Counted from the stretch's first letter, positions 1 through 9,296 are shown. The stretch is 47,115 bases of DNA from Planctomycetaceae bacterium (GCA_002724315.1 PBOJ01000004.1:10121-57235), one strand, 5' to 3'. Notes: generated by a model from the letters alone, not told the origin. A program made the numbers and translations.

Positions 1-170
1 CCGACGTCGACGGCCAATTTCACGCGATAAGCCACTTCGGCGAGAACCACCCCGGCGACGAGGCCGACCACAACAACAACGATCCGCCGTTGCCAGAACC
101 GGCGACGAATCTGCGGAGAGGAGTCCTGATCGAGTGCGGGACTCGACGGTGACGTCTGGTCACTGGTCAA
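1..170 (-). CDS. N-terminus of a membrane-anchored protein, probably a second SGNH-type hydrolase (partial)
   Basis: The gene runs off the left edge, so only about 56 N-terminal residues are visible. The reading frame opens with TTG at 170 and overlaps the stop of the upstream gene (160-162) by 11 nt, which suggests translational coupling. The visible part has a polar, Ser/Pro/Asp-rich start, then an Arg cluster (IRRRFWQRR) and a hydrophobic segment rich in Val (VVVVVGLVAGVVLAEVAY), as expected for a single N-terminal membrane anchor with the N-terminus in the cytoplasm. This layout matches the gene immediately upstream, an anchored SGNH protein, so a tandem paralogue is a reasonable guess. 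The catalytic domain is not in the window, so the function is inferred from position and anchor only. Confidence 0.55.
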   Translation of the reverse strand, partial: MTSDQTSPSSPALDQDSSPQIRRRFWQRRIVVVVVGLVAGVVLAEVAYRVKLAVDV

Positions 171-1440
171 CGTCGGTCTCCCCGACAATTCCCAATGTCT
201 CACGGAGCGGCTCCCACGCTCCGACAGCGTCGGCAATGGCACGGTGGCCAGCAGAAGTGCAGTGTCCGTCCTCCACAAAAAACGAGAGCTCGGCGGTGTC
301 CCCGAGTACGGGGCGGAGGTCGAGCAAATCAACACCCGTAGTCCGAGCCCAGTCGGCGACCAATTCGGCCGTCCTTCCCGGCCGCTCCAGCCAGCCATCA
401 TCGACGTCGAATCCCAACGTCCGGTTGAACGCCAGGGCCTGTTCGGAAACCTGTGACGCATCGGGAATCACAGCCACGACCAGGGTTGCTCCTTCCGACT
501 CGACCAGTTGCTTGAGACGATCAAGATGATCGCGGGTCCGTTGCCATGCCTTGGTCGAGAATTCGGACGAGGGATCCAGGCTGTTCCGGAGCCGCTGAGG
601 ATCGAGACAGGCCTGCAGGTAGCGGTAGCCGGGCAGTTGCCCGGCTTCGGCCCGAGACCGCACCTCTTCGGGCAGGCCCCGGTAGTGGGCCTCGGCCACG
701 TCGGCATCGACGGCGGCGGCAATCGCTTCCTCCCGGATCCAGGCCACCACCTCCGCTTCAGTCCGCTTTCGGTTCGCGTCAGTCGCCCGTGACCGTTGTT
801 TCCGCATGGCGAGCTCGAGATACGTATTGGGACACCAGAAGTGAGCCAGTTGCCTGAGCGTTCCGGAAGGCTGCCAGTCGGCCAATTCCTGGTCAGTCTC
901 CTCCTCCAGCACCTCCGCCAGATCGTTGCCGAGGTAATAGACCAGCAGCACCGCGTCGGGCTCGAACCGTTGCCCGATCTGTCGAAAGAGAGTCACCTCG
1001 CGGATCGTACTCGTCCCGGCTCGTCCCACATTGATCACCTCGACGTCCTGTTGCGACCAGTGCCTGGCCAGTTGTTCGGTGAACACGTGCTCGTCGGCCA
1101 CTCCGACGCCGGCCACGAAAGAATCTCCCAAGACCACCAATCGCCGATGACCAGCCGGTTTCGACTCGGCCACCTCCCGACCTCGCAGCCCCAGCGAGTT
1201 TGTGTGAAAGACGTAATCAAACTCACCGCTGCGATGCGTAACGGCCACGTCGGGTTCCAGACGCAACAGGTGACGGCGGTGCGAACCGGCCAGCACACCC
1301 AGCAACCAGTCGGCCGGCTTCAGCACCACCACGACCACGATCGCCACCAGCACCAAGCGTTTCAGCCACATGCGGCGGACCAGCCGGCTGGAACCGACGG
1401 TCGAATGGATGGCCGTTTCGGACTCGGACGACACCGGCAA
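160..1440 (-). CDS. Membrane-anchored SGNH/GDSL-type hydrolase or O-acetyl transfer-like protein
   Basis: The protein has 426 residues. A basic stretch and a Val-rich transmembrane segment at about residues 25-50 put the rest outside the cytoplasmic membrane. The SGNH blocks are readable: GDSF with the candidate nucleophile Ser107, NVGRAGTST (block II Gly), YLGND (block III) and DGHCTSAGH near the C-terminus, giving Asp391 and His399 of the catalytic triad. Members act as esterases or as acetyl-transfer partners on surface polysaccharide. The motif HTNSLGLRG before block I is common in planctomycete SGNH proteins of this kind. The start at 1440 is TTG; a GTG at 1434 and an ATG at 1371 (MWLKRL, just before the anchor) are alternatives. 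It is divergent from a glycosyltransferase and overlaps the next gene by 11 nt, so a role in polysaccharide modification is inferred, not shown. Confidence 0.82.
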   Translation of the reverse strand: MPVSSESETAIHSTVGSSRLVRRMWLKRLVLVAIVVVVVLKPADWLLGVLAGSHRRHLLRLEPDVAVTHRSGEFDYVFHTNSLGLRGREVAESKPAGHRRLVVLGDSFVAGVGVADEHVFTEQLARHWSQQDVEVINVGRAGTSTIREVTLFRQIGQRFEPDAVLLVYYLGNDLAEVLEEETDQELADWQPSGTLRQLAHFWCPNTYLELAMRKQRSRATDANRKRTEAEVVAWIREEAIAAAVDADVAEAHYRGLPEEVRSRAEAGQLPGYRYLQACLDPQRLRNSLDPSSEFSTKAWQRTRDHLDRLKQLVESEGATLVVAVIPDASQVSEQALAFNRTLGFDVDDGWLERPGRTAELVADWARTTGVDLLDLRPVLGDTAELSFFVEDGHCTSAGHRAIADAVGAWEPLRETLGIVGETDVDQ

Positions 1441-1591
1441 GTAACTCCCTCAAGAACGCGATTCGCATCGTATGTCGAGGAAGCAAAACCACGCAACCAG
1501 TCTTCGGGAACACGAGCGACCGGAACACCTCTCGTCCGCACCGCAGTGGTTGTGGTACATGTGACCCGGAGACAAAGGAGCAATCCCCCAG

Positions 1592-2731
1592 TTGGCACGT
1601 CGCCTGACACTCGTGATCCACTCGTTGGCCCAGGGCGGTGCCGAACGGGACATGGCGCACCTGGCCCGTTGCTGGTCCGGGCGGGGAGACGACGTCGCCC
1701 TGGTGACACTCGACTCGGTAGCAACCGACAGTTTCCCACTTGCTGACGGGGTGACACGGACCGGTCTCGGCCTGGTCGGACACTCCCGGAACGTGTTCGA
1801 AGCGTTCGCAAACAACCGTCGGCGAATCGCGGCACTCCGTGCTGTGTTGCAGCGACGGTCACCCCAGACGATCGTCAGCTTCATCGACCGAATGAACGTG
1901 ATGACCCTCAAGGCTGCTGCCGGACTCGGTGATCCAGTCATCATCTCGGAGAGGATCGATCCCCGACACCACGAACCCGGTCGTGCCTGGCGTTGGCTGC
2001 GCAAACGAACCTACCCTGACTGTACGGCCCAGGTGGTGCTGACCCACTCGGTCCGTGAATGGTGCCGGCAACTGGCACCGGCTCGCCCGGTGTACGTGAT
2101 CCCGAATCCCGCCCGCCGACCGGAAGCCGGTTCGGCACCGGGTGCGCCGTCCTGGGATGTCGACGATCGCCGAATCCTGCTCGGCATGGGCCGTCTGCAT
2201 CCGCAAAAGGGATTCGATCGCCTGCTGCCCGGCTTCGCCCGCCTGAAGGAATCTCACCCCGACTGGCACCTTGTGCTGCTGGGAGAGGGAGACGAGCGAA
2301 CCCGACTCGAAACTCGGATCCAAGAACTCGGACTCAGGGATCATGTCACGCTGCCGGGGTGGATTGCGGATGTCGAGAACGCGTTTTCACGGTCAGAATT
2401 GTTCGTCCTGCCATCCCGGTACGAGGGCTTCGGCAACGTCGTCGCCGAAGCCCTGGCATGCGGCGTGCCGGTGGTGACACTGGATTGCCCCAGTGGCCCC
2501 GGCGAAATCGTTCGCAACGAGGTCGACGGCCTGGTTGTCCCCGCCGAGGACCTCCCGGGCCTGGAACGGGCACTTGACCGCCTGATGGGTGACGCCGAAT
2601 TGCGTGCCCGGTTTGCCGCCAGGGGACCCGAGGTGCTCGAACGTTTCAGCGAACAGAAGTTCCTGGCCCAATGGGACGCAGTGCTCGATGGCCGAAGTGA
2701 AAGCGATGTCGACGAGATCCTGGAACCTTGA
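1592..2731 (+). CDS. GT4-family glycosyltransferase
   Basis: The protein has 379 residues and a GT-B fold of the GT4 (RfaB-like) type. The N-terminal half carries the acceptor-side motif HSLAQGGAERDMAHLA at about residues 10-25. The C-terminal half has the donor-sugar site: GMGRLHPQKGFDRLL, then LPSRYEGFGNVVAEALACGVPVV with the EX7E-type signature, and CPSGPGEIV, as in enzymes related to N-acetylgalactosaminyl or glucosyl transferases. It would transfer a sugar from a nucleotide donor to a lipid-linked or polysaccharide acceptor at the inner face of the membrane. There is no signal peptide. The start is TTG at 1592, with AGGAG at 1576-1580 upstream. The gene diverges from the SGNH protein, which fits a surface polysaccharide locus extending to the left. 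The sugar and linkage cannot be read from the sequence. Confidence 0.9.
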   Translation: MARRLTLVIHSLAQGGAERDMAHLARCWSGRGDDVALVTLDSVATDSFPLADGVTRTGLGLVGHSRNVFEAFANNRRRIAALRAVLQRRSPQTIVSFIDRMNVMTLKAAAGLGDPVIISERIDPRHHEPGRAWRWLRKRTYPDCTAQVVLTHSVREWCRQLAPARPVYVIPNPARRPEAGSAPGAPSWDVDDRRILLGMGRLHPQKGFDRLLPGFARLKESHPDWHLVLLGEGDERTRLETRIQELGLRDHVTLPGWIADVENAFSRSELFVLPSRYEGFGNVVAEALACGVPVVTLDCPSGPGEIVRNEVDGLVVPAEDLPGLERALDRLMGDAELRARFAARGPEVLERFSEQKFLAQWDAVLDGRSESDVDEILEP

Positions 2732-2743
2732 TCCGCCCGGATC

Positions 2744-4099
2744 TTACGATTCGGTAACGGCCATCTCGCCACGGAGTTCCAGCAAAAGCGGATCCGCATC
2801 GAGTTCAACGTCGTCACTGGTGATCACGACTCCCTGCCGGACATCCCGCACCAGCCGAGCCCCCTCGAGCAGCCCCAGGGGAACCTGCGATTGCTGACGG
2901 GCCGCTTCCGCGGTGGTCAGTTGCCCCCAGGCACAGTAGCCCCCCTCACCATCGATGACCTGGCCGGCAGACAGGTCACTTTTGGTACAAGCCACCACCT
3001 CGGCAAGGTGTCCAGCCGGACAACCGGTCGGCCGACCGTCCAGGGCCGCCGCGGCAATCGATGGTCCCAGTTCCAGCCCGATCCAATGATTCGGACGCCA
3101 GGCCGCCGCGTAGCGGCCCGACCGGTCAGTGGGAATCCCGTACTGGCGAAAACACTCGTGAACGTACTGGTGATCGGCCTCGACCACCACATACACTCCC
3201 CAACGAAGATCCGCCTCCACCGGCCGCCCATCAGTCTCGAGACAGCTGACCACTTCAACGGTGCCAGCATGTCCGAGCAATCCTCCCTCCGAGGCCGGCT
3301 TGAGCATCTCGGCCAGGTCACAAGTCCCAACCGGAGGGAACAAGAGCCCGTCTTCAGGAGGCACCAGCCCGGTGGCGTTGGCCACGGCGGCCATTTCGAT
3401 CGCGCTCTTCGTGCCATCCAGAAACGAGTTGAACATCCGCGGGTTGACGTTGTCGCGCTGCAACGACTCGGCCTCGTCACCGTAGTGTTCGAACACCGTC
3501 TCGGGAGTCGATTCATGAAATATCGGCCGATGCCTCGTCCCCTTGCCGGCGGTTGTCACCGTGAAACCGCAACTGCGCGCCCAGTCGACCATCTCACAGA
3601 TCAACGCCGGCTGATCGCCGTAGGCCATCGAGTAAACCACTCCGGCTTCGGTGGCCCGTCGTGCCAGCGCGGGCCCGACCAATACATCGGCCTCGACAGT
3701 CACCATCACCACGTGCACACCCGCGTCGACAGCCGCCATCACATGACGGGCGGCGGCAGCCACGTGGCCGGTACTTTCCACAAGTACGTCGATCCCACTC
3801 TCCAGCACCACTCCCACATCGGTCGTCACACCGACCCGGCCACGTGACACGACATCGACCAGTTCTCCTGCCGTGGAAACCGGCACAATCTGTTCGGCCG
3901 GCCATCCCACACGAACCAGCGAGTCGGCCGCCCGTGCCGGGTCCAGATCGACCACCGCTGACAGCCCGAGTCCAAGTGTCGTACGGGCCTGCGCCAGAAA
4001 CATCGTGCCGAACTTGCCGGCGCCGACAACCCCCACCCGGACCGGATTCCCCTGTGTTTTCCGGTCCAAAAAGGGTCCCGCATTTTCTTGGTGCGACAT
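2744..4099 (-). CDS. NAD(P)-dependent dehydrogenase with C-terminal SAF domain (homoserine-dehydrogenase-like)
   Basis: The protein has 451 residues if translated from the ATG at 4099, which has GGAG six bases upstream; a longer frame opens at 4141 but has no such site. The N-terminal Rossmann fold shows VGVVGAGKFGTMFL (Gly26, Gly28, Gly31), followed by VVDLDPARA and an ESTGHVAAAARHVMAAVDAGVHVV block like that of homoserine-dehydrogenase/DapB-type enzymes. The central part (AGKGTRHRPIFHE, FLDGTKSAIEMA, PVGTCDL) is characteristic of the SAF-domain oxidoreductase group often annotated next to carbohydrate-acid genes. Residues of about 395-440 (PLGLLEGARLVRDVRQGVVIT) form the SAF domain. The substrate is not determinable. 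It lies 12 bp from the convergent glycosyltransferase and downstream of a sugar ABC importer on the same strand, so a part in using the imported sugar is a plausible inference. Confidence 0.8.
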   Translation of the reverse strand: MSHQENAGPFLDRKTQGNPVRVGVVGAGKFGTMFLAQARTTLGLGLSAVVDLDPARAADSLVRVGWPAEQIVPVSTAGELVDVVSRGRVGVTTDVGVVLESGIDVLVESTGHVAAAARHVMAAVDAGVHVVMVTVEADVLVGPALARRATEAGVVYSMAYGDQPALICEMVDWARSCGFTVTTAGKGTRHRPIFHESTPETVFEHYGDEAESLQRDNVNPRMFNSFLDGTKSAIEMAAVANATGLVPPEDGLLFPPVGTCDLAEMLKPASEGGLLGHAGTVEVVSCLETDGRPVEADLRWGVYVVVEADHQYVHECFRQYGIPTDRSGRYAAAWRPNHWIGLELGPSIAAAALDGRPTGCPAGHLAEVVACTKSDLSAGQVIDGEGGYCAWGQLTTAEAARQQSQVPLGLLEGARLVRDVRQGVVITSDDVELDADPLLLELRGEMAVTES

Positions 4100-4194
4100 G
4101 CTCGACTCCAGTTCATCGCTTTTTCTTCGCTTCTTTTCCAACGGTCACCCGGTGGTGCGCATAAGATTCCAGCAGAGGCAACGGAGGGACAGCC

Positions 4195-4383
4195 ATGGAC
4201 ATCTATCTGCCAACACAGGCGGAAATCCTCAAAGCGTGCCGGGAAATCCGGTCGACGTGGTCGTCGCGCGAGCTGTTCAAACGTGCCGGCGTTCCCGAAC
4301 CGACCGGTTGGATGCCACCCGGAACCGAACGCCCCCTGACGGCTGGAACCCGCTCGCTCCGGCGAATGACCGGCGAGGACTAG
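4195..4383 (+). CDS. Small conserved-looking protein of unknown function, 62 residues
   Basis: A short frame of 62 residues starts at ATG 4195 and is preceded by GGAGGG with six bases to the start, one of the better ribosome binding sites in the window. The protein begins MDIYLPTQAEILKACREI and continues with a W and several Arg/Glu residues (TWSSRELFKRAG). The N-terminal half looks amphipathic and helical; the C-terminal half is rich in Pro, Gly, Thr and Arg. There is no signal peptide or membrane segment. It sits alone in the gap between the SAF dehydrogenase and the ABC binding protein, both on the other strand. From memory, short proteins with a similar opening occur in planctomycetes, but I cannot confirm this here. 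I assign no function. Confidence 0.68.
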   Translation: MDIYLPTQAEILKACREIRSTWSSRELFKRAGVPEPTGWMPPGTERPLTAGTRSLRRMTGED

Positions 4384-4410
4384 ATCTCACACGGCTCTTG
4401 CTGACCCGGC

Positions 4411-5490
4411 TCACTTCGAAAAGTCGTATTCGTCGATGTTCTTGTCGTGGAACCGCAGCGGGTCCGAGAGGATCAGCATGGTGGGGTCCTGCTGGCTGAG
4501 TCGCACCTTGCCGTAACCGGGCAATTCGGCCCCCTCACCAATCTCCTGGCCCTGGACCAGGGCATGAGCGACCCGCACGGTCAGTTCGCCCAGGGCCCGA
4601 GGATCCCAGAGATAGAAGGCCTCGAGCACACCATCTTTCACGTAGGCCCGCATTTCCTCCGGCATCGAGTTGCCCGTCAGGGCGACGCTGCCAACGCGAC
4701 CGGTCCGTTTCAAGGCTTCGGCCGCACCGGGGACCGAGTTCGAATCGAAGGCGATCAGGCCCTTCAGATCGGGGTGCTTGTTGAGCAACGTTTCCACCTT
4801 CTGGCGAGCCACCTCGACGTTCTCCTGGGTCACCACCGTGTCGACCAGTTCCATCTTCGGGTAGGCCGACTTGGCCTTCGCCTCGGCAAACTTCCGCCAG
4901 GTGTTCAGATTGGCGGCATCGAGACTGGCGATGGCGATCGCCCATTTCCCTTCACGGTTCATCTGGCCCGCGATCTCATCAATCAGGGCTTCGCCCAGTT
5001 CCTGGTCGTCAACCTGGTTGACCATCGCCGTCCGGCCACATTCGGGGGAATCTGTGTCCCAACAGATCACCTGGATTCCGCGCTGCTGGGCCTTCTGAAC
5101 AAACCGCTTCACGGTCTTCGGCTGATTGGGAGCGATGCAGATCGCGTCGACCCCCTGTCGGATCCAGGTCTCGATGAACTTGTTCTGTTCCGACCCACTC
5201 GGCTCGGTCGGACCGTCGTAGATCAACTTCACGCCCAACTCGTCAGCGGACTTCTGAGCACCCCGTCGGCAGGCAGCGAAGTACTTGATGTTGACCAGTT
5301 TGGGCAACACCGCGATCACGACCTGTTTGTCAGACTTGCCGGTGGCCTCCGGACTGTCGGTTGAGGATGCCGGAGAGGAATCGCTGCTGTCGCCGCATCC
5401 GGCCACACAGATCACTCCCATCAGCGCGGCCGCCAGGAACCTGGCGTGAGAGCGGGTGGTCCGAATCGGCATCGCGTGTCGTCCAGGCAT
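4411..5490 (-). CDS. Sugar ABC transporter substrate-binding lipoprotein, RhaS/LsrB-like
   Basis: This is a periplasmic binding protein of the Peripla_BP_4 group. The signal peptide ends in a lipobox (CVAGC), making Cys32 the lipid-modified residue when counted from 5490, followed by a Ser/Asp-rich linker. The mature start VVIAVLPKLVNIKYFAACRRGAQ and the motifs LIYDGPTEPSGSEQ and GVDAICIAPNQP resemble rhamnose (RhaS) and autoinducer-2 (LsrB) binding proteins. ALTGNSMPEEMRAYV and LWDPRALGELTV complete the ligand-binding lobes. Several in-frame ATG codons occur (5562, 5514, 5502, 5490, 5472). I chose 5490 because it lies 12 bases after GGGAGG and gives a normal-length signal peptide, but 5472 is also possible. 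It is the last gene of the importer operon, 128 bp after the second permease. The true ligand is unknown. Confidence 0.88.
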   Translation of the reverse strand: MPGRHAMPIRTTRSHARFLAAALMGVICVAGCGDSSDSSPASSTDSPEATGKSDKQVVIAVLPKLVNIKYFAACRRGAQKSADELGVKLIYDGPTEPSGSEQNKFIETWIRQGVDAICIAPNQPKTVKRFVQKAQQRGIQVICWDTDSPECGRTAMVNQVDDQELGEALIDEIAGQMNREGKWAIAIASLDAANLNTWRKFAEAKAKSAYPKMELVDTVVTQENVEVARQKVETLLNKHPDLKGLIAFDSNSVPGAAEALKRTGRVGSVALTGNSMPEEMRAYVKDGVLEAFYLWDPRALGELTVRVAHALVQGQEIGEGAELPGYGKVRLSQQDPTMLILSDPLRFHDKNIDEYDFSK

Positions 5491-5618
5491 CGCTCGTCTC
5501 ATCCTCCCAGTCATGGTCCCGAGGATCCGACCGATCCACCCTGTGGCAACGGTCCCGATCAAGCAGTCTTGTGAAAACCCATCTCGACCGCAATCGAATC
5601 GGAGACCGGCGATTCCAA

Positions 5619-6584
5619 CTAGCCCTCGTCACGATGGCCGATCCGGGTGTTCAGCCAGACTCCGACAACCAGCAACAGGCCCAGCAACAGATACCGGAAG
5701 TGACTGATCTCAAACGGCAGATGCTCGTCACTCCAGCCCTTCGCCTCGCGCAACCCGTCATCGAGTACCGCTACCAACAGCGCGCCCAGCACCGATCCGA
5801 TCAACGAGCCACGACCACCCTCCACGCGTGTCCCGCCCAGCACCACCGCCACGATCACCTTCAATTCCAGCCCTGTGGCGGTACTGGCGTTGACGGCTCC
5901 GTTACGTGCCGTGAAGCAGGTTGCGGCAACCCACGCCAGCATCCCCATCACCGCGTACGTTTCCATCAACCTCCGATCAACCGGTACACCCGCATAGCGC
6001 GCGGCCACCCGGTTGCCTCCCACCAGCAACAACTCGCGACGCCACCGCGAACGCCCCCAGAACCAGCCTCCGACGCCAGCCACCAATCCCACCGTTACCA
6101 GGGCTCCACTGAACCCACCCAGCCATTCGTACCCCGGCACATCGAAGAACGGCGCCCGTTCGGCATCCCGCATCACCAGTTGGCACAGGCCACGGTAGAA
6201 GATCATCGTTCCCAGCGTGGCCACAATCGGCGGGACGTCGAGCCGTGCCACCAGTGCCCCGTTGAACAGCCCCAGCCCCACGCCGACAACCAATCCCAGC
6301 GGAACGGCCGTGAACCAGAACGCGGTCCCACCGTCAAACAGCGACATCACCGCCGCAACCAATGCCAACATCGATCCGACTGACAGGTCGATGCCGGCGG
6401 TCACCAGCACCAGTGTCATTCCGACCGAAAGCACCAGCACGGGGGCGAGGCCGGGCACCAGGTCAAGGAACTTCAATTCGAGATAATTCAGGATGCCCGA
6501 CATGGATGACATGTCGGCACCACTGACCGAGGCGAAAACGGCCAGTTCCAGCACCAGCAGAACCAGCAAGGCGACGACCCTCAC
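5619..6584 (-). CDS. Sugar ABC transporter permease (BPD_transp_2 family), second subunit
   Basis: The protein has 321 residues and about eight to ten hydrophobic segments. It shows the hallmarks of monosaccharide ABC permeases (RbsC/RhaP/LsrD type): TLVLVTAGIDLSVGSMLAL after the second segment, the PPIVATLGTMIFYRGL block, and the C-terminal coupling-helix loop VVLGGTRVEGGRGSLIGSVLGA. It forms the inner-membrane channel together with the permease encoded just upstream. Translation starts at GTG 6584, overlapping the previous stop codon by four bases (GTGA), which points to coupled synthesis of the two permeases. The order ATPase, permease, permease, binding protein is the same as in lsrACDB-like operons. 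Confidence 0.9.
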   Translation of the reverse strand: MRVVALLVLLVLELAVFASVSGADMSSMSGILNYLELKFLDLVPGLAPVLVLSVGMTLVLVTAGIDLSVGSMLALVAAVMSLFDGGTAFWFTAVPLGLVVGVGLGLFNGALVARLDVPPIVATLGTMIFYRGLCQLVMRDAERAPFFDVPGYEWLGGFSGALVTVGLVAGVGGWFWGRSRWRRELLLVGGNRVAARYAGVPVDRRLMETYAVMGMLAWVAATCFTARNGAVNASTATGLELKVIVAVVLGGTRVEGGRGSLIGSVLGALLVAVLDDGLREAKGWSDEHLPFEISHFRYLLLGLLLVVGVWLNTRIGHRDEG

Positions 6585-7573
6585 TTCAATTCCTCCATCC
6601 GGTGCGCCGCCCGATGAAGGACGCAGTCAAAGCCGATCACTCCCAGGATCAATGCCCCCTCGACCGCCTGGCGAGCGTGCGGATCATCGAACGCATAGAT
6701 CAGAGCCTGCCGGGCCAGGTACAGGAACAACACGCCCAAAAGAGTGCCCAGGAAGCTGCCCTCGCCACCGAAGATATTGGTCCCGCCCAGAACCACCGCT
6801 GCGATCACCGACAATTCGAATCCCAGCGCCATACGGGCCGGGTCGATCGTCTGCTGGTTGGACACGTAAAGCGTGGCTCCCAGTCCCAGGTAGAAGCCGC
6901 CAAAAAGGAACGCCGAAACGGCCAATCGGGACAGGTCCAGGCCATGGAGCCGACAGGCAGCCGGGGAGCTGCCGTGAGCCAGCCACAAGCGTGGCAGGCG
7001 GCCGAACAATTCACACCAGACCGCCCCACCGACCGCGAACAACAGAAACCAGACGGCCCAGTCTCGGCCCGGCACGCGGAAGATCTCCTCAGGCACCGTC
7101 AGGTTGCCGTCGAACCCGGGGACACCCACGTTGACCAACACCAGGGCCAGACCGCGATAGGCTGCCAATCCGGCCAGCGTCACGATCAGTGCCGGAATTC
7201 CCAGCCAACGAGCCAACAGCCCATTGCCGGCCACCAGTCCACCAGCGGCCAACAGGCAGCCGCCGAAACAGACCAACGGCGGTGCCCCGTGCGAGTACCC
7301 CATCGCGAACACGGCACCACCGACAGCCATCACGCTTCCGATCGAGAGATCGATCGCGCCGGTCCAGATGATGGCCGTCAGGCCAATCGCCGCCAACATT
7401 TCCGGAGCGATATTTCGTGGTGTGTCGACCAGCACCGTTCCCAGCCGCGAGACCGCACCCGGGACGGTGTCGCCGGGCAACAGGCAGGCCAAGATCAAAA
7501 GCAGCAGCCCCATATTGCCGGCCAGCAGCCAGACCATGCGCCGACGCACCGGGGCCGTCATCCGAGTCAACAT
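6581..7573 (-). CDS. Sugar ABC transporter permease (BPD_transp_2 family), first subunit
   Basis: The protein has 330 residues and many hydrophobic segments. Family marks are GLTAIIWTGAIDLSIGSVMAV, the IPALIVTLAGLAAYRGLALV block and the C-terminal loop VVLGGTNIFGGEGSFLGTLLGV, which contacts the ATPase. It would pair with the 321-residue permease to form the transport channel. The ATG at 7573 lies inside the end of the ATPase gene (7-nt overlap, ATGTTGA), and its own stop overlaps the next GTG start by four bases. These overlaps strongly support one transcript for the three genes. Confidence 0.9.
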   Translation of the reverse strand: MLTRMTAPVRRRMVWLLAGNMGLLLLILACLLPGDTVPGAVSRLGTVLVDTPRNIAPEMLAAIGLTAIIWTGAIDLSIGSVMAVGGAVFAMGYSHGAPPLVCFGGCLLAAGGLVAGNGLLARWLGIPALIVTLAGLAAYRGLALVLVNVGVPGFDGNLTVPEEIFRVPGRDWAVWFLLFAVGGAVWCELFGRLPRLWLAHGSSPAACRLHGLDLSRLAVSAFLFGGFYLGLGATLYVSNQQTIDPARMALGFELSVIAAVVLGGTNIFGGEGSFLGTLLGVLFLYLARQALIYAFDDPHARQAVEGALILGVIGFDCVLHRAAHRMEELK

Positions 7574-9141
7574 CCCTCGGCCTCCCGGGACACCGGTGCC
7601 AGCCCGGCAGCGGCCTGCAAAACCTCTCGCTCGGTCTGTGTCTCACCGTGACATTCCGCCACCAGACTCCCACGACTCATCACCAGCACCCGATCACTCA
7701 TCCCCACCACCTCGGGCAGGTCACTGGAAATCAGCAGCACTCCGTGTCCGGCCGCCGCCAGCCGGTCGACAACCGAGTGGATTTCGGCCTTGGCCCCCAC
7801 GTCGACCCCCCGGGTTGGCTCGTCGAGAATCAACACGCGAGGATCGCGTTCCAGCCACCGGGCCAACAGGGCCTTCTGTTGATTGCCGCCGCTGAGCGTT
7901 CCGACCAGTTGCCCGGGACCGCTGCAGCGAATGTCATAGGCGGAAATCATCCCGGTTACACGACGTCGCTGTTCGGCCTCTCGTACCAGTCCCCACCGTG
8001 TCAACCGATCACGGATACCGATCGCCAGGGTCGAGGACACGTCGTGATCGGCAACCAACCCGTGACGTTTCCGCTCCTCGGGCAGGTACACCAACCCGGC
8101 CTCGAGAGCGTCCCACGGCGACTTCGGTTGCCAGGGTTGTCCGAGCAACTCCATCGTGCCGGAGTCGGGACGGTACAGGCCATAAATGGCCCTGGCCAAT
8201 TCCGACCGGCCGGCTCCGACCAGCCCCGCCAAACCGACCACTTCCCCCGCCTGTACATCCAGCGACACCCCCTCGAACATTCCGTTTCGCGACAGGTTCT
8301 GGACCCGCAACAGTACGTTGCCAGTTGTGGACGAAGGACCGTCACCGGTAGAGGAATCGTCACGAGTTCGGGGGAAGACCTGTTGCAGCGGCCGCCCCAC
8401 CATCTCGCGGACGAGATCCGGCCCGTCCAGCGCTTCGGCCTCAGCCAGGTGGACCAATTCGCCGTCTCGAAGAACGGCAATCCGGTCGGAGAGTTCAAGA
8501 ACTTCGTCGAGGCGGTGAGAGACATAGATGATGGCCACCCCGGAATCCCGGATCGTTTTGAGGTGATCGATCAACCGCCGCGCGTCCGGAGCAGCGAGAC
8601 TGGCGGTGGGCTCATCGAGAATCAGCAGCCGCGCATCACGGGCCAATGCCGTGGCAATGGCCACCAGTTGTTTTTCAACAGCCGTGAGCCGAGAGAACTC
8701 GACGTCGGCGGCGACTTCGCAACCGGCTCTCAACAGGCGACGACCTGCCTCGGCCCGCATTGCCTCCCAGTCGATTCGCCCTCCCCAACGCCGCGGCCAC
8801 CGCTCGCCCAACAACATGTTCTCGGCAACCGTCAGATGGCCGCAGTACTCGAGTTCCTGGTGAATCGTGGCGATGCCCAGGTCGATGGCTCGCCGAGGAG
8901 AATCGAGTTCCACTCCCCGACCCTGCCAGGAGATCTCGCCGTGGTCGGGGCTCAGCACGCCACTGATCAATCGGATCAGGGTCGATTTGCCGGCTCCGTT
9001 CTCTCCGACCAACCCGAGAATCTCACCGGGGACCACCGCGAGCGTCGTCGGCTCCAGGGCCACCACGCCTCCAAACGAACGGCAGACTCCGGCCAGTTCG
9101 AGCAACGGGGACCCGGAGGATAACGGTACGTGGGTCGACAT
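7567..9141 (-). CDS. Sugar ABC transporter ATP-binding protein with two ATPase domains
   Basis: The protein has 524 residues from the ATG at 9141 and contains two tandem ABC domains, as in RbsA, XylG, AraG and LsrA. Domain 1 has Walker A GENGAGKST (residues 46-54), Q-loop HQELEY, a degenerate signature region (LTAVEKQLVAIA) and Walker B LLILDEPTASL. Domain 2 has the degenerate Walker A usual for this family (GLVGAGRSELARAI), a canonical signature LSGGNQQKALLARWL and Walker B VLILDEPTRGVDVGAKAEI. It powers import by the two downstream permeases. An in-frame extension to 9246 is open but adds no recognisable sequence; the ATG at 9141 has no strong ribosome binding site. It is the first gene of the importer operon and is divergent from the secreted protein at 9297. 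Confidence 0.92.
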   Translation of the reverse strand: MSTHVPLSSGSPLLELAGVCRSFGGVVALEPTTLAVVPGEILGLVGENGAGKSTLIRLISGVLSPDHGEISWQGRGVELDSPRRAIDLGIATIHQELEYCGHLTVAENMLLGERWPRRWGGRIDWEAMRAEAGRRLLRAGCEVAADVEFSRLTAVEKQLVAIATALARDARLLILDEPTASLAAPDARRLIDHLKTIRDSGVAIIYVSHRLDEVLELSDRIAVLRDGELVHLAEAEALDGPDLVREMVGRPLQQVFPRTRDDSSTGDGPSSTTGNVLLRVQNLSRNGMFEGVSLDVQAGEVVGLAGLVGAGRSELARAIYGLYRPDSGTMELLGQPWQPKSPWDALEAGLVYLPEERKRHGLVADHDVSSTLAIGIRDRLTRWGLVREAEQRRRVTGMISAYDIRCSGPGQLVGTLSGGNQQKALLARWLERDPRVLILDEPTRGVDVGAKAEIHSVVDRLAAAGHGVLLISSDLPEVVGMSDRVLVMSRGSLVAECHGETQTEREVLQAAAGLAPVSREAEGC

Positions 9142-9296
9142 CGGGACCAGCTTACGACGACGAAGGAGTGTCGCAAAGAGCCCGGATGGTTCAAGCCGCT
9201 GATTGCGATGGGGCTGGTACTGGCATGCCGGCCGCCGGACGGGCACAATCTACCCGTCATGTCATGTCTCCTCATGTCCACGACCGGAGAACAGCG

